From the NCBI GenBank assembly GCA_003117195.1, contig BDSI01000022.1:991752-1055751 (forward strand): a DNA stretch of 64,000 nucleotides, in the 5' to 3' direction. The DNA is from Eudorina sp. 2006-703-Eu-15 (lineage: Eukaryota; Chlorophyta; Chlorophyceae; Chlamydomonadales; Volvocaceae). The notes beneath the pieces were generated by a model that did no database searches, was not told the DNA's origin, and saw nothing but the letters and a program-made list of their open reading frames with translations. Both the position numbers and the translations under genes were made by a program. The first letter of the stretch is position 1; every line of letters begins with the position of its first letter. Shown here one piece after another: positions 35,940 through 47,634 of the stretch.

Positions 35940-37207
35940 TGTAGCGCGGGGACCTTCGTTCAGGGTCTGAACGCAGCATGAACGATTCATGAACGATCCA
36001 TGAACGGTGCATGAGCGCTCACAGTGAACGTTTACTGAACGGTACGGGAACGGTTTATGAACGGTCACCAACTTCCTCCACAGCATCCGTGGAATCCGAT
36101 ATTCCGATTGATCTATCAGCAACGCTTCACTAATTTTTGCAAAGTCTTAGAACAACTATCAATTAAGAAATGGGAAAGAGGTGCCGGCTTCCTGATTGCA
36201 AGTTGAATGGCGCCCATGGACACCCGGTGACCACCTGCCTCGGCGTTGGGTTGCTGAGGCGATTGCTTCCGAGCGGGCAGATACTTTCTGATGAAGAACT
36301 GGCTGATCTGAAAACGTGCATGTCCACTGAGCGGGGCAATGGGTGCCTTACTAGCGATAGCTTTGCATTCCATCAGCTGTGCCTGGGCCGTGAAAACCGC
36401 CTATCAAGAAGCAATCACTGGTATATACCGATGCAAGAAGCAGGGCAGGCGTGCATGACCTATCGCTCGGCGGACGTGCGTCACCAAGCTTGTGACAAGT
36501 GCTTGCTGGAGGTGACGGGGAGCACCGACAACATGTACAGCAACTGCAGCGGTGAGGGGGCTTTGTGGCGCATGACACCTGGGAAGCAGCGGGGGTCGGG
36601 TATACAGAATGATAGGAGGCACACAGGTCCTCGATTGCGGTACGTAATGTTTGCCCATCCCTGCCCTTCCAATCCGCCCACCCTCGCAGCTGCTGTCATG
36701 GACCGCGTCCGGGATGTTGGCGACCGACGCACGGCGAGCAAGCACAAAGTGATTGCGCGAGAACATTCGAGGGTGGCCGCTGCTGGTGGAGCCGAGTTCA
36801 TGTCGCTTGTTTTTAACCCCAGGCAGGGCGATCCTCAGCCCGGGCTTCCACCAAACAGTCGTTACGAAGCCCAGGACCAGCACCATAGCAAATGTCGTGA
36901 TGGACCACTTTGCAAGTATTTCTGAAGCGCGGGTGTTCGCGAACTCGCGGAAGAGTTCATCCTTCACTCCTGCTGCGCTTGCACTCCCCAGCAAGTACTG
37001 GTGCAAGGCTAACATTCCCAAGTACAATTACGCATTTTCAATGTGAAAACTAGACCTGCTTTGCAGATCGATCGATTTCCACGACTGTTGTAGATGCCGG
37101 GTGACCGTTCATGGATCGTTCACTGAAGGGGTGACCGTTCACCATGAAAGTTCATTGAGCGGTTATAAACCGTTCACTGAACGAAGAGACCCGCGTTTAG
37201 CTTATAT
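35940..37207. mobile_element. Inverted-repeat element with GAACGGT-rich ends
   Basis: The outer ends are imperfect inverted copies (left about 35942-35965, right about 37183-37205 complemented) sharing CGCGGG and TTCGTTCAG. Inside each end are clusters of GAACGATCCATGAACGGT-like motifs in opposite orientation (35975-36067, 37107-37183). A CTTA/TTA occurs at both outer flanks, but a target duplication could not be fixed. It carries one open frame (36170-36925). Confidence 0.55.
36170..36925 (+). CDS. Unrecognised Cys-rich protein in an inverted-repeat element
   Basis: 251-aa frame starting MGKRCRLPDCKLNGAHGHPV; the N-terminal Cys/His spacing suggests a small zinc-binding module. A second Cys group (ACMTYRSADVRHQACDKC) lies near residue 95-110. 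No transmembrane segment or DDE-type signature was seen, and I do not recognise the family. It sits alone between the element's inverted ends, which suggests an element-encoded protein. It may be one exon of a larger gene. Confidence 0.45.
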   Translation: MGKRCRLPDCKLNGAHGHPVTTCLGVGLLRRLLPSGQILSDEELADLKTCMSTERGNGCLTSDSFAFHQLCLGRENRLSRSNHWYIPMQEAGQACMTYRSADVRHQACDKCLLEVTGSTDNMYSNCSGEGALWRMTPGKQRGSGIQNDRRHTGPRLRYVMFAHPCPSNPPTLAAAVMDRVRDVGDRRTASKHKVIAREHSRVAAAGGAEFMSLVFNPRQGDPQPGLPPNSRYEAQDQHHSKCRDGPLCKYF

Positions 37208-37521
37208 ACTCGCATTCGATAAGGAAACTTCTTACAACGGACAATTATATGCTGTTCGGGATATCTGGCAACGACTTGGTATCTGGCACCGACGGCTTGG
37301 GGGCTTGTGAGATTCTAGATGCACACGCGACTGCGCTATGCAAGAATGATATACGTTTGGAATTAGATGAAAATGGCATAAGTAAAGCTTGTGCTTTCTC
37401 TTGGCTGGTTGGTTGTTACATGTTGTACAGGCCTTACGGCTATAAACATGTGTTCCCCCACAACGGTCATCCGTCAAAGGGCGCACAAAAAGACCAAAAG
37501 AACAAAAGGTAGCAGAATCTC

Positions 37522-37746
37522 TCATCTCTGCAGCTTTTCCTTCCACAACTTCTGCACCTGATATAAGAAGTGACCAAGCTTGCACTGGTCAAACAAAAAC
37601 ATGATTCCGAACATATCCGAGTCATCAGGAAGATCCACCGCTCGACGTAGCGGCTCGTAAACCGGACATTCAATTAGCACGTGTAGCTCGTCCTCTACCG
37701 CTCCACTATTGCAAACCCGGCTAGAGGGCTGGCTAGCCGGGGGCAA
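37522..37746 (-). pseudogene. LINE ORF2 C-terminal fragment
   Basis: Minus-strand 74-residue frame with CNSGAVEDELHVLIECPVYEPLRR, the Cys/His knuckle (VEDE.H.L..CP.Y..LR) found at the end of LINE reverse-transcriptase proteins, followed by FLYQVQKLWKEKLQR. Truncated at the 5' side; no polymerase motifs nearby. Confidence 0.65.
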
Positions 37747-37869
37747 TGTGGTTTGAATTCAATATTTAATCTTATTACATTGATAAAGCTATGTTCATGT
37801 GAAAAAAAGTGGGGAAAGGAGGCAAACCGTCGACCTGCGTCATCGGGGAGTTGTAGCGGCAGTGCCTGC

Positions 37870-39090
37870 GCAAAGCAGTTAGGAACCTGTCAACATTACA
37901 TTAGTTTTTGTTAGGCCGGAATCCTCAAAGCAAGCTAATTTTCCGGGCGCGCGCTCCGCCGCCGCAGCCCGGCTTTTCCCAGCAGTGAAGGTCCTGCGCC
38001 AGGCTACGGCCAGCCACAAGGCTATGCTACGCCCCTCGCCCAAGCACTGTAAAGAGAAAGTCCCTGGGTTCGTACGTTCGTTAGGTCGCATCCTCCCGTC
38101 ATGGATCCCGAAACCTCCTCCACGACCCTTCCTGGGTTTGCGGTGAGCGCCGGCCCTCGATCGGAAATGCGGCGTACCTGCTTTCACGGTCGATGGCGGT
38201 GCCGCAGCGAGCAAGCCAGTAGTAGTAACCGGTACAAGGGTGACCATAGTCCGGACCGGGTGTTCCAACGGGCCCCGATACCTCGCAGACGCCTCATCTC
38301 ATGAACACCTACCAAGCCATACCGGCCAACACACCAGGTTACCAGCGCGCCAGGAGTGCCGCTCCTGGAAACCGTGCCATACCTGCCGAATCACTGGGCG
38401 GGGAGGGTGCCAGTGCTGGTTTTTTGTTCTGCTGGCAGGCACATTCCCCTGAGTCGACCTGGCGTGAAACCCAACACAAACGCCACTGCCAATACCAGAC
38501 AGCCGAGACATAGTAGTGTTGTGGTGCAGTGTGGTGTGACCTAACCAATAGTGGCCATGTCGCGGCGCGTGCACTTGGTCGCTGTGAATCTGAATATGTT
38601 CTATAAATATAGTACTCACCCTCAAACCGGCATAGCATGAAGCGACCATGAGGTGCCGCTGTGAGTGACCCATTGGTCGAATGGTAAGCTGTGCACAAGT
38701 CGTTTCGGCCTTCTAAGCAAGGACGGCGGCGTGTCCCGTAACCTCGTCGTCACCTCCTCGGAAAGGAGCTCTGACGAGGAGAACCTGACCACGTTTTACA
38801 GGCGACGTTCTCTCACTGAATCCTAGTTTTGACGAAGCGAAACCGTCCTGAAACCGTACGTGTTGCTTAAGACCCAACGCGACAACAGGCAACTGGACAT
38901 GCTTTGTTTGGATAAATGTATTATTAGGATGTTACAGCGGACCCCGCGGGTCATCGGTGACAGCCCCGGCGACAGCCGAGGCTTCCTCACCATACACTGC
39001 CTAAATGAACTAATGCCACCATGGCGCTCCGAATAGGCTCCCCAAGTGCACCGAAACACCGAAATGTATGAATGTTACAGCGGACCAGTG
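37870..39090 (-). mobile_element. LINE-like fragments, minus strand
   Basis: The stretch at about 38390-38250 matches the LINE remnant at 22870-22700: both include accggcaaacacacca-like and LVGV-E-RLR coding blocks. Two family 3' ends occur at 38931-38945 and 39074-39086 (core GTTACAGCGGACC on the plus strand). Degenerate and without catalytic motifs. Confidence 0.55.
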
Positions 39091-40830
39091 ACTGCGAAAA
39101 TTTGATCCAAGTTGCGCAAGTTTCGGCGGTCAGCGTCAGGCCGAGTGCGGGACAGCCTAAACCCTAGACTGAACAGGGCGCCCGTCAACGTCTCAGCGTG
39201 CGACACTCATCCGTGGTCTCAGTCCGGGCTTGTCCACAGATCTGCGGGAGCGGCGCACGGGGAACGAAGCGGCGTGCGGGATGGGTTGTGGATGTGAGGC
39301 GGCTGTCTATCTTTCTTAAATCGATGCTCTTGATGGTCGGGGCGGACCTGCGATGCCGCGCACGTCATGGCTCACGGAGTCGGCGGCGTCGCAGCGCGGC
39401 GCACCTACTTTCAACAGCGACCCGGGCAGGCCGGGCCGTCGGCCACTCTGATTGGCCTCTCCGGCCCCTCCAGAGACCTAGGAAGCCAGCCTGAACTCTA
39501 GGGAGGGAGTGGCAGCCAGACGAGCCAGTCCAAGATTCGAGCGGAGTCAGTCTGGACATCGTGCTCTCTCGCGTTACATACTGTACGCCATCCCACACCT
39601 CGTGAGGGGTACGGCACGTACTGGATCTACCGTATACGTAGTGTACAGGAGGGCAGGCCGCTTGGCGGGGTGGGAGCCCCGCTTGCACCCGAGGTCGGCA
39701 CCTGTTGTCTCGTGTTGACATACCCCCACTTCATTCGGTAGTGTAAGCTGTTCGACCACCAGCGACCAAACCCGAGAAGTTTTCTCCCACACTCCCAACG
39801 TACTCAGAACAATGTACTTACCCTGGCTAGCTAACGGCATATAATCGCGATGGCAGCTGTAGCAGCTACATCTGGGGGTCGATTGGAAGTCACCCTCTCA
39901 CAGTTGGCCCAGCGTACGGCAACAACATACAACAGCCGGGACGGGGCGCCCAATGGGTCTGTAATTCAAGTACCTGTCATGATACTACAGTGTCCTAAGC
40001 ATCCTGTGCTGAAGAGCGTCATGAGAGCTGCCCTACCTGCATTCCTACACCAGCACCTAACCTAACATCATCTACCGCTCTCCATTCTCCACCCGCTCGC
40101 TTCCCTGCTTTGTTGAGTTCTGCTCTCGTCATGTGCGTCCACGATGCCACCAGACCGGCAGACCACGTGGCTGGACGCTACAGGCGCGCCAGCCTCCTAA
40201 CCAGCGACAAACCAAACGCACGAGCGCCCGCTTAAACTGTGACGGAAAACGTAATTCCCCCCAAAAAAGGACCCAGCAACCCCGGCAGCGGCCCCGCCGC
40301 CGACAAATACCTATCCCTCGATTCTCGCAACCGATGCGTCTCCCCTCCCCTCCCCTTCCCTAACCCCCAAGGTAAAACGGGCCCTCCAGCACGCCTGCGG
40401 TGCATCACACCAGGAGTGTCGCAGTCTCCAGCGAAATGAACGAGGGCATTCATCCCCTGTGCATGACTTGGCCGTATCCAACGTTTTCGTCAATCGCGAA
40501 CTCACCAGCATCAAGACAGCCTGATCCAACGTAGACCCGTCACATTAGGATATACAGTACGACAGCGGTTCATCGCAGGAAGCGCGCGCCTTCCCCGAAA
40601 CGATGAAGGACAACAGGCCCATAACAAGACAAGCATCACGAGTACGACAGCTCGTAATATACCTTTAACCCTTCCCTGAAGAGCGAGCCATGCTTTCGAG
40701 CTGATGCAGGCTCATGCCTCCGTCACGAACCCACCACCACACAGAAAATAATTGTACCAGTGACGGGAGGCTAGGCGGGGCCCACGCCCCACGGCTGCTC
40801 TTCCCCTGATGGCAGAGAAACTTGCTCCTC
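39090..40830. other. Intergenic downstream of NII1
   Basis: No convincing gene. A small plus-strand frame at 39850-40065 has no recognisable features. The NII1 3' UTR lies here; the nearest minus-strand TGTAA I see is at 39574-39578. Confidence 0.4.
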
Positions 40831-43800
40831 TTAGGCAGCCGCAACCTTCTCCTTCGCCCCAAACTGGTTGATCAGAATCTCTTTAAGACGGGGAACCAGG
40901 TGGGACTCGAGCGCCGGGACACCCTGTCGGGTGGGCACAGTTTTCCAAAAGCGGAGGAGAAAAACACACACATCAGCGATCACCCGTAGCAGCAGTGGCA
41001 CATGTACGGTACCACGAGGACACACAATCCATCTCATTTTCCATTCTTTGATTCCGCTTCCATGAATTTCGCCAAGCTGACAAAACATGCAAAACGTCTG
41101 CTAATATGGCCTCCTCAGAACACGTCTCGCATGCACACACAGCACACAGCATAGCACAGCTCATACGGGTCACACCTGAGCGAACTCCGTGGCCAGCTCG
41201 GGGTTTTCCCCGATCTTGCCGCCCAAGAAGATCTTGTACCCCTCCACCGCCTTGCCATCCAACTTGGCCGGCGCTCCCATAAGCCCGATGTCGCCCACCT
41301 GCAGTCCAGGGAGGGAGGGAGGGAGGGAAAGGTTTGTACCAGCCAGGGGTTTGTACCAGCCAGGGGACGGGAAAGGTTTGTACCAGCCAGGGGCGGATGA
41401 AGGAAAAACTCTAGGGAGCGGATGCGGGCGGCCAGGATTGGATGCAGGATGGGGTGAAGGGATGAACGAGGTGGTTGCTGATGTGGTTCGAGTTGCCGAA
41501 GGGGGTGCGGCGCAACCCCGTAACCCCGCAACGCCGCAACGCCGTGACGCTGTAGGCGAGTGACCCCAGCAGTGCCGTCCGTAAGCCGCAACCCAGCATC
41601 ATATGGGCTCATGCTCATCTGTGGCAGCTGACAGCGCAACCCCACGGCGCGGTTGCCGTCTCTGCTGCCGTCATCTATCGGCGCCCCGCGCGTGTACCCA
41701 ACGGTCGCCAGACACCCTCCCTAGTCCCTACCTGCGCCTGGCCGCAGCTGTTCGGGCAGCCGGTGAAGTGGATGCGCACGGGGCGGCTGAGCTCTAACTG
41801 CTCTTCCAGCGCCTCAACCACCTTGACCGCGCGGGCCTTGGTCTCCGCCAGCCCGAAGCCGCAAAACTGGTTGCCTGCGGGGCCCGGGGAATGGGTCCGG
41901 GGAGAACGCCGAAGCGGTCACAAGGCAAGGCTATGCTGGGAGAGGCTGGAGCGGGCCTGCACGCTGGCCCCGTGCGGGCAGCGCAGTGCAGCCCTCTCAC
42001 GGAGTTGCTCCATCTGTGCAGCCGGGCCGAGGGGAACCGTCATATCAAGCGCACCGGCGGGCCCTGCCGACATGCGTAATGGTGCGGCATTCGTTACGGG
42101 GACACCGACGTCCCCCTTGCGCAGCTCACCCGGGTCACTGCGCGTAGTCCAGTCGGCACACCGCCCCCTTCCCCTCACCGCGTCCAGGACGCACGCGCGG
42201 GCGGGCGCCATCACCCACTCCGCAGCAGTGCGGACGTCCCCTCGCGCTCACCGCAAGCACCCCCCCCCCCGGGCCCCTCGCGCTGCTCACCGGTGCACGA
42301 CACCATCCCGCGCAGCAGCAGACCCGGGGTGACCTTGAAGCGCTCGAACAGCGGCTCCGCCAGCATGGCCGGCAGCTTGGCGTCGGGCACGTTGACGAAG
42401 ATCACATTCTCCTCGCAGGTCACCCGCACCGTGCCGTCGCCGTACGCCTCGGCGACGCGGGCGATCTCCTCGAAGTCCGCGGCGTGCAGGCGGCCGGCCG
42501 GCACGCATGCGCCCACCCAATTGAGACCCGCCTGGCGCTGCCGGTGAACCCCGAGGAGGTCGCGCCGCTCCCACACGTCGTCGTGGTGGACCTGGGTTTG
42601 GGTGGGATTGGGTTGGGTTGGAGGAGGTTAGGTTTGTTGTGGTTTGTTTTGGGGGATTAGGTTGGGCTTGGGTTGCGAGGAAAGGGGAGGGGACAAGGGG
42701 CGGGGCGCGGGGGCGTAACCATCACACCACGCCAGAGAAGCGGGATCTTCCGGAGTTCGGCGAGGCGGGTGTGGCGTGCCGAGGTGCGCTTGTGAGGCAT
42801 GGAGCAGCAAGCGCGACGACGCGGGCTGAACGCCGCCGGCATCCTGGTTTGCTGACCTGCCCTCAAAGTGTGCTACGTGTTAAGGGAGTAAGAGTTAAGG
42901 GAGTAAGACAAAGTCGACCCGGGGCCCCCGAGCGGAGCGGAGCGGGGTCCCAGCGGGTCGACACGACTCCCGGATTCCGACACCCCACTCACATGCACCG
43001 GCGGCGCGAACTCCGCCCCGCCCATGTACTCGGACAGCAGCTGCCGGAACTTGTCGACGCCCATGGCGTCCAGCATCCACATCAGCCGCGTCTGCTGGCG
43101 GTCGCCGCGCGGGCCGTGGTCCCGGAACACCCGCAGCAGCGCCTCTGTGAAGGGCAGCAGCTGCTCCTCCGTCACGGAGCAGCCGAGCGGGATGGACATG
43201 ACGTTGCGCTTGATGGAGAAGAAGCCGCCAACCACCACGTTGAACACCACGACGCCGTCCTCCGGGCGCCGCACGGCCTCGAAGCCGACGTCGTTGATGT
43301 GGGTGTGCGGGAAGTCGTCGCGGGTCGATGAGATACAGATGTTGAGCTTGCGGGGCAGGTTGGCAAACTCCTCACGACCCTGCGTTTTCATTTTCATCAT
43401 GAATGTCGAGGGGAATCCGGGTAGCGGTGGTTGGTGGTTGTTGGTGCGGAATTGGTGGGTGGATAGTGGTGGGTAGTGGGGTCACGGTGGTGAGAGTGAT
43501 GAGAGTGTGGTGATGGTCGTTACTCGTTAAGAGAAGTTGGGGAAGTTGCAGGGGTGCAAGGAGAAAGAAGTCCGAGGGGGGTCCGGCCCTCACCTTGCCG
43601 TTGTTGAAGAGCAGGGCCTCCATGTCCCTCAGCAGCGGCCGGGTGTCAATCAGCTCGTGAGGGTCCACACCGGCGATGGGGTTGCCCGTCAGGTTGCGCA
43701 CGCTGTCCATACCCGTCTGGAAGCTCGTCAGCCCCACGTCCCACAGCCCGCGGATCACGGCGTCGGCGTCAGTCAGCGTCACGCCGCGGAGCTGGATGTT

Positions 43801-44065
43801 GGCGCGGGTGGTGATGTCTGCACAGCCGTCGGCGCCATACGGCGCGATGGCGGAGGCGAGGAAGCGGAGCTGGGGGGCATTCAGCTCGCCGTTGGGCACC
43901 TGGCGCGGAGCGGCGGCGGAACGGTGCGTTTTATGTTTGGGAAATGAAGCTCAAGCAACGCGACCCAATCCTGTTGTGGCACCGGTGCAGGGTTTGAATG
44001 GATGCGTGTGTGTGCGTGTGTGTGTGTATGTGTGTGTGTGTGTGTATGTGTGTGTGTATGTGTGT

Positions 44066-44120
<55 letters not shown>

Positions 44121-44951
44121 CGTAGGCAGGCAAGGCAGGCGGGCATGATATGGAAGGGGCATTGCTATGCCCTGACATGCCCTTATGCGTGTGTTTCGTA
44201 AGAAAACTCCCCGTATGCGCGTGTGTATGAGAGATCTGAGCCGCAACATGACCAGGTGTGTGTAAGAGAAATCATTAGTGTGTTAAGTGTGTGTGTGTGT
44301 GTGTGTGGTGGGCAATTAAGGTGTGGGTTCGGGGCAACAGCGGAAGCGCGGTGTGTTTTTGTACACACATAACGACGCAGAATTTCCGCGTCGTGTCGCC
44401 CCTAACGGCCAGCTGGCGATATACGGAGGGCTTGTGGAACCTTGAGCGTCACGTGGCGCGCTCTGCTACCGCCACCATGCCGATGCGCTGCCGTCCTGTG
44501 CGCCGCCACCGCCCCAAGAGCCGACACGTACCTTGAGGCGCATCATGAACTTCCCGGGGGTGCGCTTGCCGCGGTGGAAGAGCCCGGCCCACTTCATGCG
44601 GATATCGACATCGTCGAGATCCAGATCCTCCCACTTGGTGTTGCCCTCTTTGAGCAGCGCCGACAGCTCAAACACGTCGGTCCAGGCGCGCGAACCGCAC
44701 TTCTCCACCTTGACCTTCTCGAACTTGTTGGCCTTGCGGTCGAGGGCCCGCGCGCGGGCGGCTTCCGGCAGGTGCTTCAGGCCGCTGTGCTCGCTGAGGG
44801 TCCCCTCGGCCGCGGCAGTTGGCGCCGCAGGGGCGGCCGTGGCGAGCACGCGGCGCGCGAGTCCGCGCCGGACGGAGGAGCGGGCGGGGCCGTGAGCGCT
44901 GCGGCTGGCGATTAGCTGCTGGTGCTGGTTCAGGAGAATCTGTGAGGCCAT
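40831..44951 (-). CDS. NII1: Ferredoxin-nitrite reductase, chloroplast
   Basis: Seven exons with matching phases and GT-AG borders: 44951-44532, 43899-43594, 43379-42993, 42591-42291, 41874-41732, 41298-41176, 40923-40831; 590 aa, the usual length. Reduces nitrite to ammonium with six electrons from ferredoxin in the chloroplast stroma. The N-terminal ~50 residues (MASQILLNQHQQL...) are Ala/Arg-rich, a transit peptide. Conserved blocks include GKFMMRLKVPNGELNAPQL, ADITTRANIQLRGV, PRKLNICISSTRDD and VGGFFSIKR. The 4Fe-4S/siroheme cysteines are C470 and C476 (SCTGNQFC) and C511 and C515 (GCPNSC). Intron 1 carries a (GT)n tract and intron 6 short ccagccaggg repeats. It lies beside the NRT2 genes on the same strand. 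Nitrate induction and ammonium repression are known for this gene in Chlamydomonas; no site was identified here. Confidence 0.97.
44000..44120. repeat. (GT)n microsatellite in NII1 intron 1
   Basis: GT dinucleotides interrupted by a few AT steps. Apparent His-Thr or Val-Cys frames here are artefacts. Confidence 0.95.
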
Positions 44952-47634
44952 TGCGTTACTTTCTTGAGCTTCGGTGAATGAAAGACCAAAAGTTACTCGG
45001 AAAACGCGCGACGCTCCTTGTGTAGACGAAATGTTGCGCCGTAAGACCTGTTGGAATCAACAGGGTAAGAATATGTATTGCCTCAAGAAGTGAGATGATA
45101 ACAACGTATATTGCGCAGGTCGGCTGGGAAAACCCGAGCTCGGCAAGGATATTATTCACGCTTGCGAATGCCGCACATGAGCAGGTACATGGCAAGTTAG
45201 ATAAGTACTACGTCTAAAATTACTCGTGAGATAATTCGCGGTACCTTGAGAATGCAATCACGATGCCTGACAAATACTATTAATGTCCAGACCAATTGCA
45301 AAGCAGATTATGCAAACATACACATATATGACCCTGATTACTGTAAGAAATGCTACTAGTCATACGGCTGCGGGCAGGGGCGTGCCCCACCAAAGGACGT
45401 TAGGGCCACGAGCTTTCGTACGGTACGTGAAGCGAAGGGGCCAAAATGGTTGGCTTCTGCTAGTGTCCCAAAATGAGGGCAGGGTCATATCACGTACTTT
45501 GCTGTATTGATCTCAAGCATTGTATGTATGATGTCATTTCCCTTCAGTATTTCTGTTGGGACCTGCATCAACCACCGAACTTTTGCACCTAAGTTATGCT
45601 TACTCTAATTCGAGAAATGTCGCTCCCGGCAATTCTTGCATCCTACTATGCATTCGGCCGGTTAGGTCTGTACTGTAAGGGCTAAGGGCATGCAGAACAG
45701 GAGAAGAATTACTCCCGCCTCGCAGCCGAACTCCGAAAAGTTTGACGATTCTCCTGTGACTGCTTAAATGATGCCAGTAGACGCAACCATGGATGATTTG
45801 TGCACGAAGCTTAAGAAGCAGAGCCCCTGTTAAGAAGCATCCAAACCGCGTTGGTAACGGTTGGAACTGCTTTAAGCCCACCACTGTGAATTGAACATCA
45901 AAATGTGCGCCGCTGGAGTTCTATGTTTCTTGTACAGTTTACATACAGTTTGGAAATACTTTCAGCTCTCCACCCCAAAGTTGCCGGCGATCCCCGCCTG
46001 CGCCATATCTGGAACCAAATCCCCTGATTATGAACGACGCCATCGTCCGTCCCGCACATGCGGCTCGCCGCGGCGGCGCTAGAACCCTACCGCTCTGTGA
46101 GAGCAGGTGACAGGGTGTCGGTGTGGGCGTGAAGACCCGCACATGCACTGGCATATGTAGGTGCGCACAGACTTCAGGATCGATCATATCCTTACAATGC
46201 CGTGCACCACGTCGTCCGGGTGTGCATCGCCGCCTACCGCCTTTCATGGGCCGCATGGGCCTGCTTCTGCCCCCGTCTCAATGATGCCCGCGGGGCCACC
46301 AGGACCGCAGCGCGCGCCGTCGCGCGCTCACATCCGTCCCTAGTCATCTGTAGACCGATTGCGTCCGTCTGCGAGAACCCACATTGGTTCAAACCACGCC
46401 CCTACAGCAAGTCAGATCACCGGCAAGAATGGCTTGGAGAGATAATGTAACAGCATTCAGCAGGGATGCATGCTCATCCCTTGCTTGGTCATCCCTTGCT
46501 TGGGTCACTGATCACAGCGTGTCGGTACAAACCCTCAGTCACCACACGGGGTACCACACCCTCGGGTGCCACCCGACGTTGGCTCCACTTCCCCCCTGAT
46601 GCTCCCCAACAGCATAATACACCTGTCACGGATGACCTGCGGGACAACCTCATTGATAATAAGACACTCTCGTAATTCGTCACGGCCCAACCCTCCTCGT
46701 CACTTGCATCATACCCATTTCGGAGCAGCCCCGAGCGGTGCGCGTTGTCCACGTTAACAAGCCACGACACGAATATTCCTGGCCCTCATCCCTTTCCTTG
46801 CCTCGCGCCGCCTAAACCCTAGCTTATTAGTCTGCGTCTACTAAGCCGGAGCTGTGGCGCAGTCCGCCCGCCTGCTTGTCTATGATTGCTGCCTTCACCT
46901 GTGTGCCCTCCTATCCTGCCTAACACCCACAGACATATGATACTTCCCCAACACCGGTTGTCTGGCAATCTAAACAGCTATCATCGTATCAGTCCACTCC
47001 TGCGTTCTTCCTAGGCCCCACCGATCCGCAATCACGTCTGCGCGTGTATCGCTCGGCCCCTTACCGCATCCAGGGTAGGGAAAATGCAAAAAACGCTCTT
47101 AGCTCCAGGCACACGGAACCAACCAGAACTTCAGCTCAAGTAACTCGGTGGGAAAATGCCCCTGGTGGGTGCGAAGCGGTGAACTGCCGTCGGGGCCGAC
47201 TGCGCCTAGCCCGTCGAGCTCCCACATCCCCTCACATCCCCACCAACTCATGTCCTCACTGACTCGCCTCCCTGTAGCAACGCACGCTCGACAACACGAC
47301 AAGGCAGTCCGAAATATACAGGACTCGACGCGCCCGAGACTAATGGTGCGCGAATCAAAACGTCAGAAACATGAAACGAGGACTCCACGCGCACACGCAC
47401 ACTGCCTATCGCATTTGCACGCATTCCCAGTTGCGGGGAGCATACGGCCTGGGAGCACGCTGCAGTACTAGCAGCTGCAGAATCGCTTTCATGTCAATTA
47501 GGGAAAACAGACTCGAGGAACAGACCACGCGAACAAACACGTGCAAAATCAGTAATGACGGTACAATCGTGTCCTTGCAGCTCGACGCATACTCTCTGGC
47601 CTCGTTGCGCACACGCTCACGGCCCCAGTCGAGC
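44952..47634. other. NII1 upstream region / NRT2 copy A downstream region
   Basis: No credible gene on either strand. The NII1 promoter should lie at its left end, but I see no good TATA box. A minus-strand TGTAA at 46192-46196 is a distant candidate poly(A) signal for NRT2 copy A. Confidence 0.5.

Noticed and set aside
43881..44249. Open frames of repeated Thr-His or Val-Cys
   Set aside because: They are readings of the (GT)n microsatellite in NII1 intron 1.
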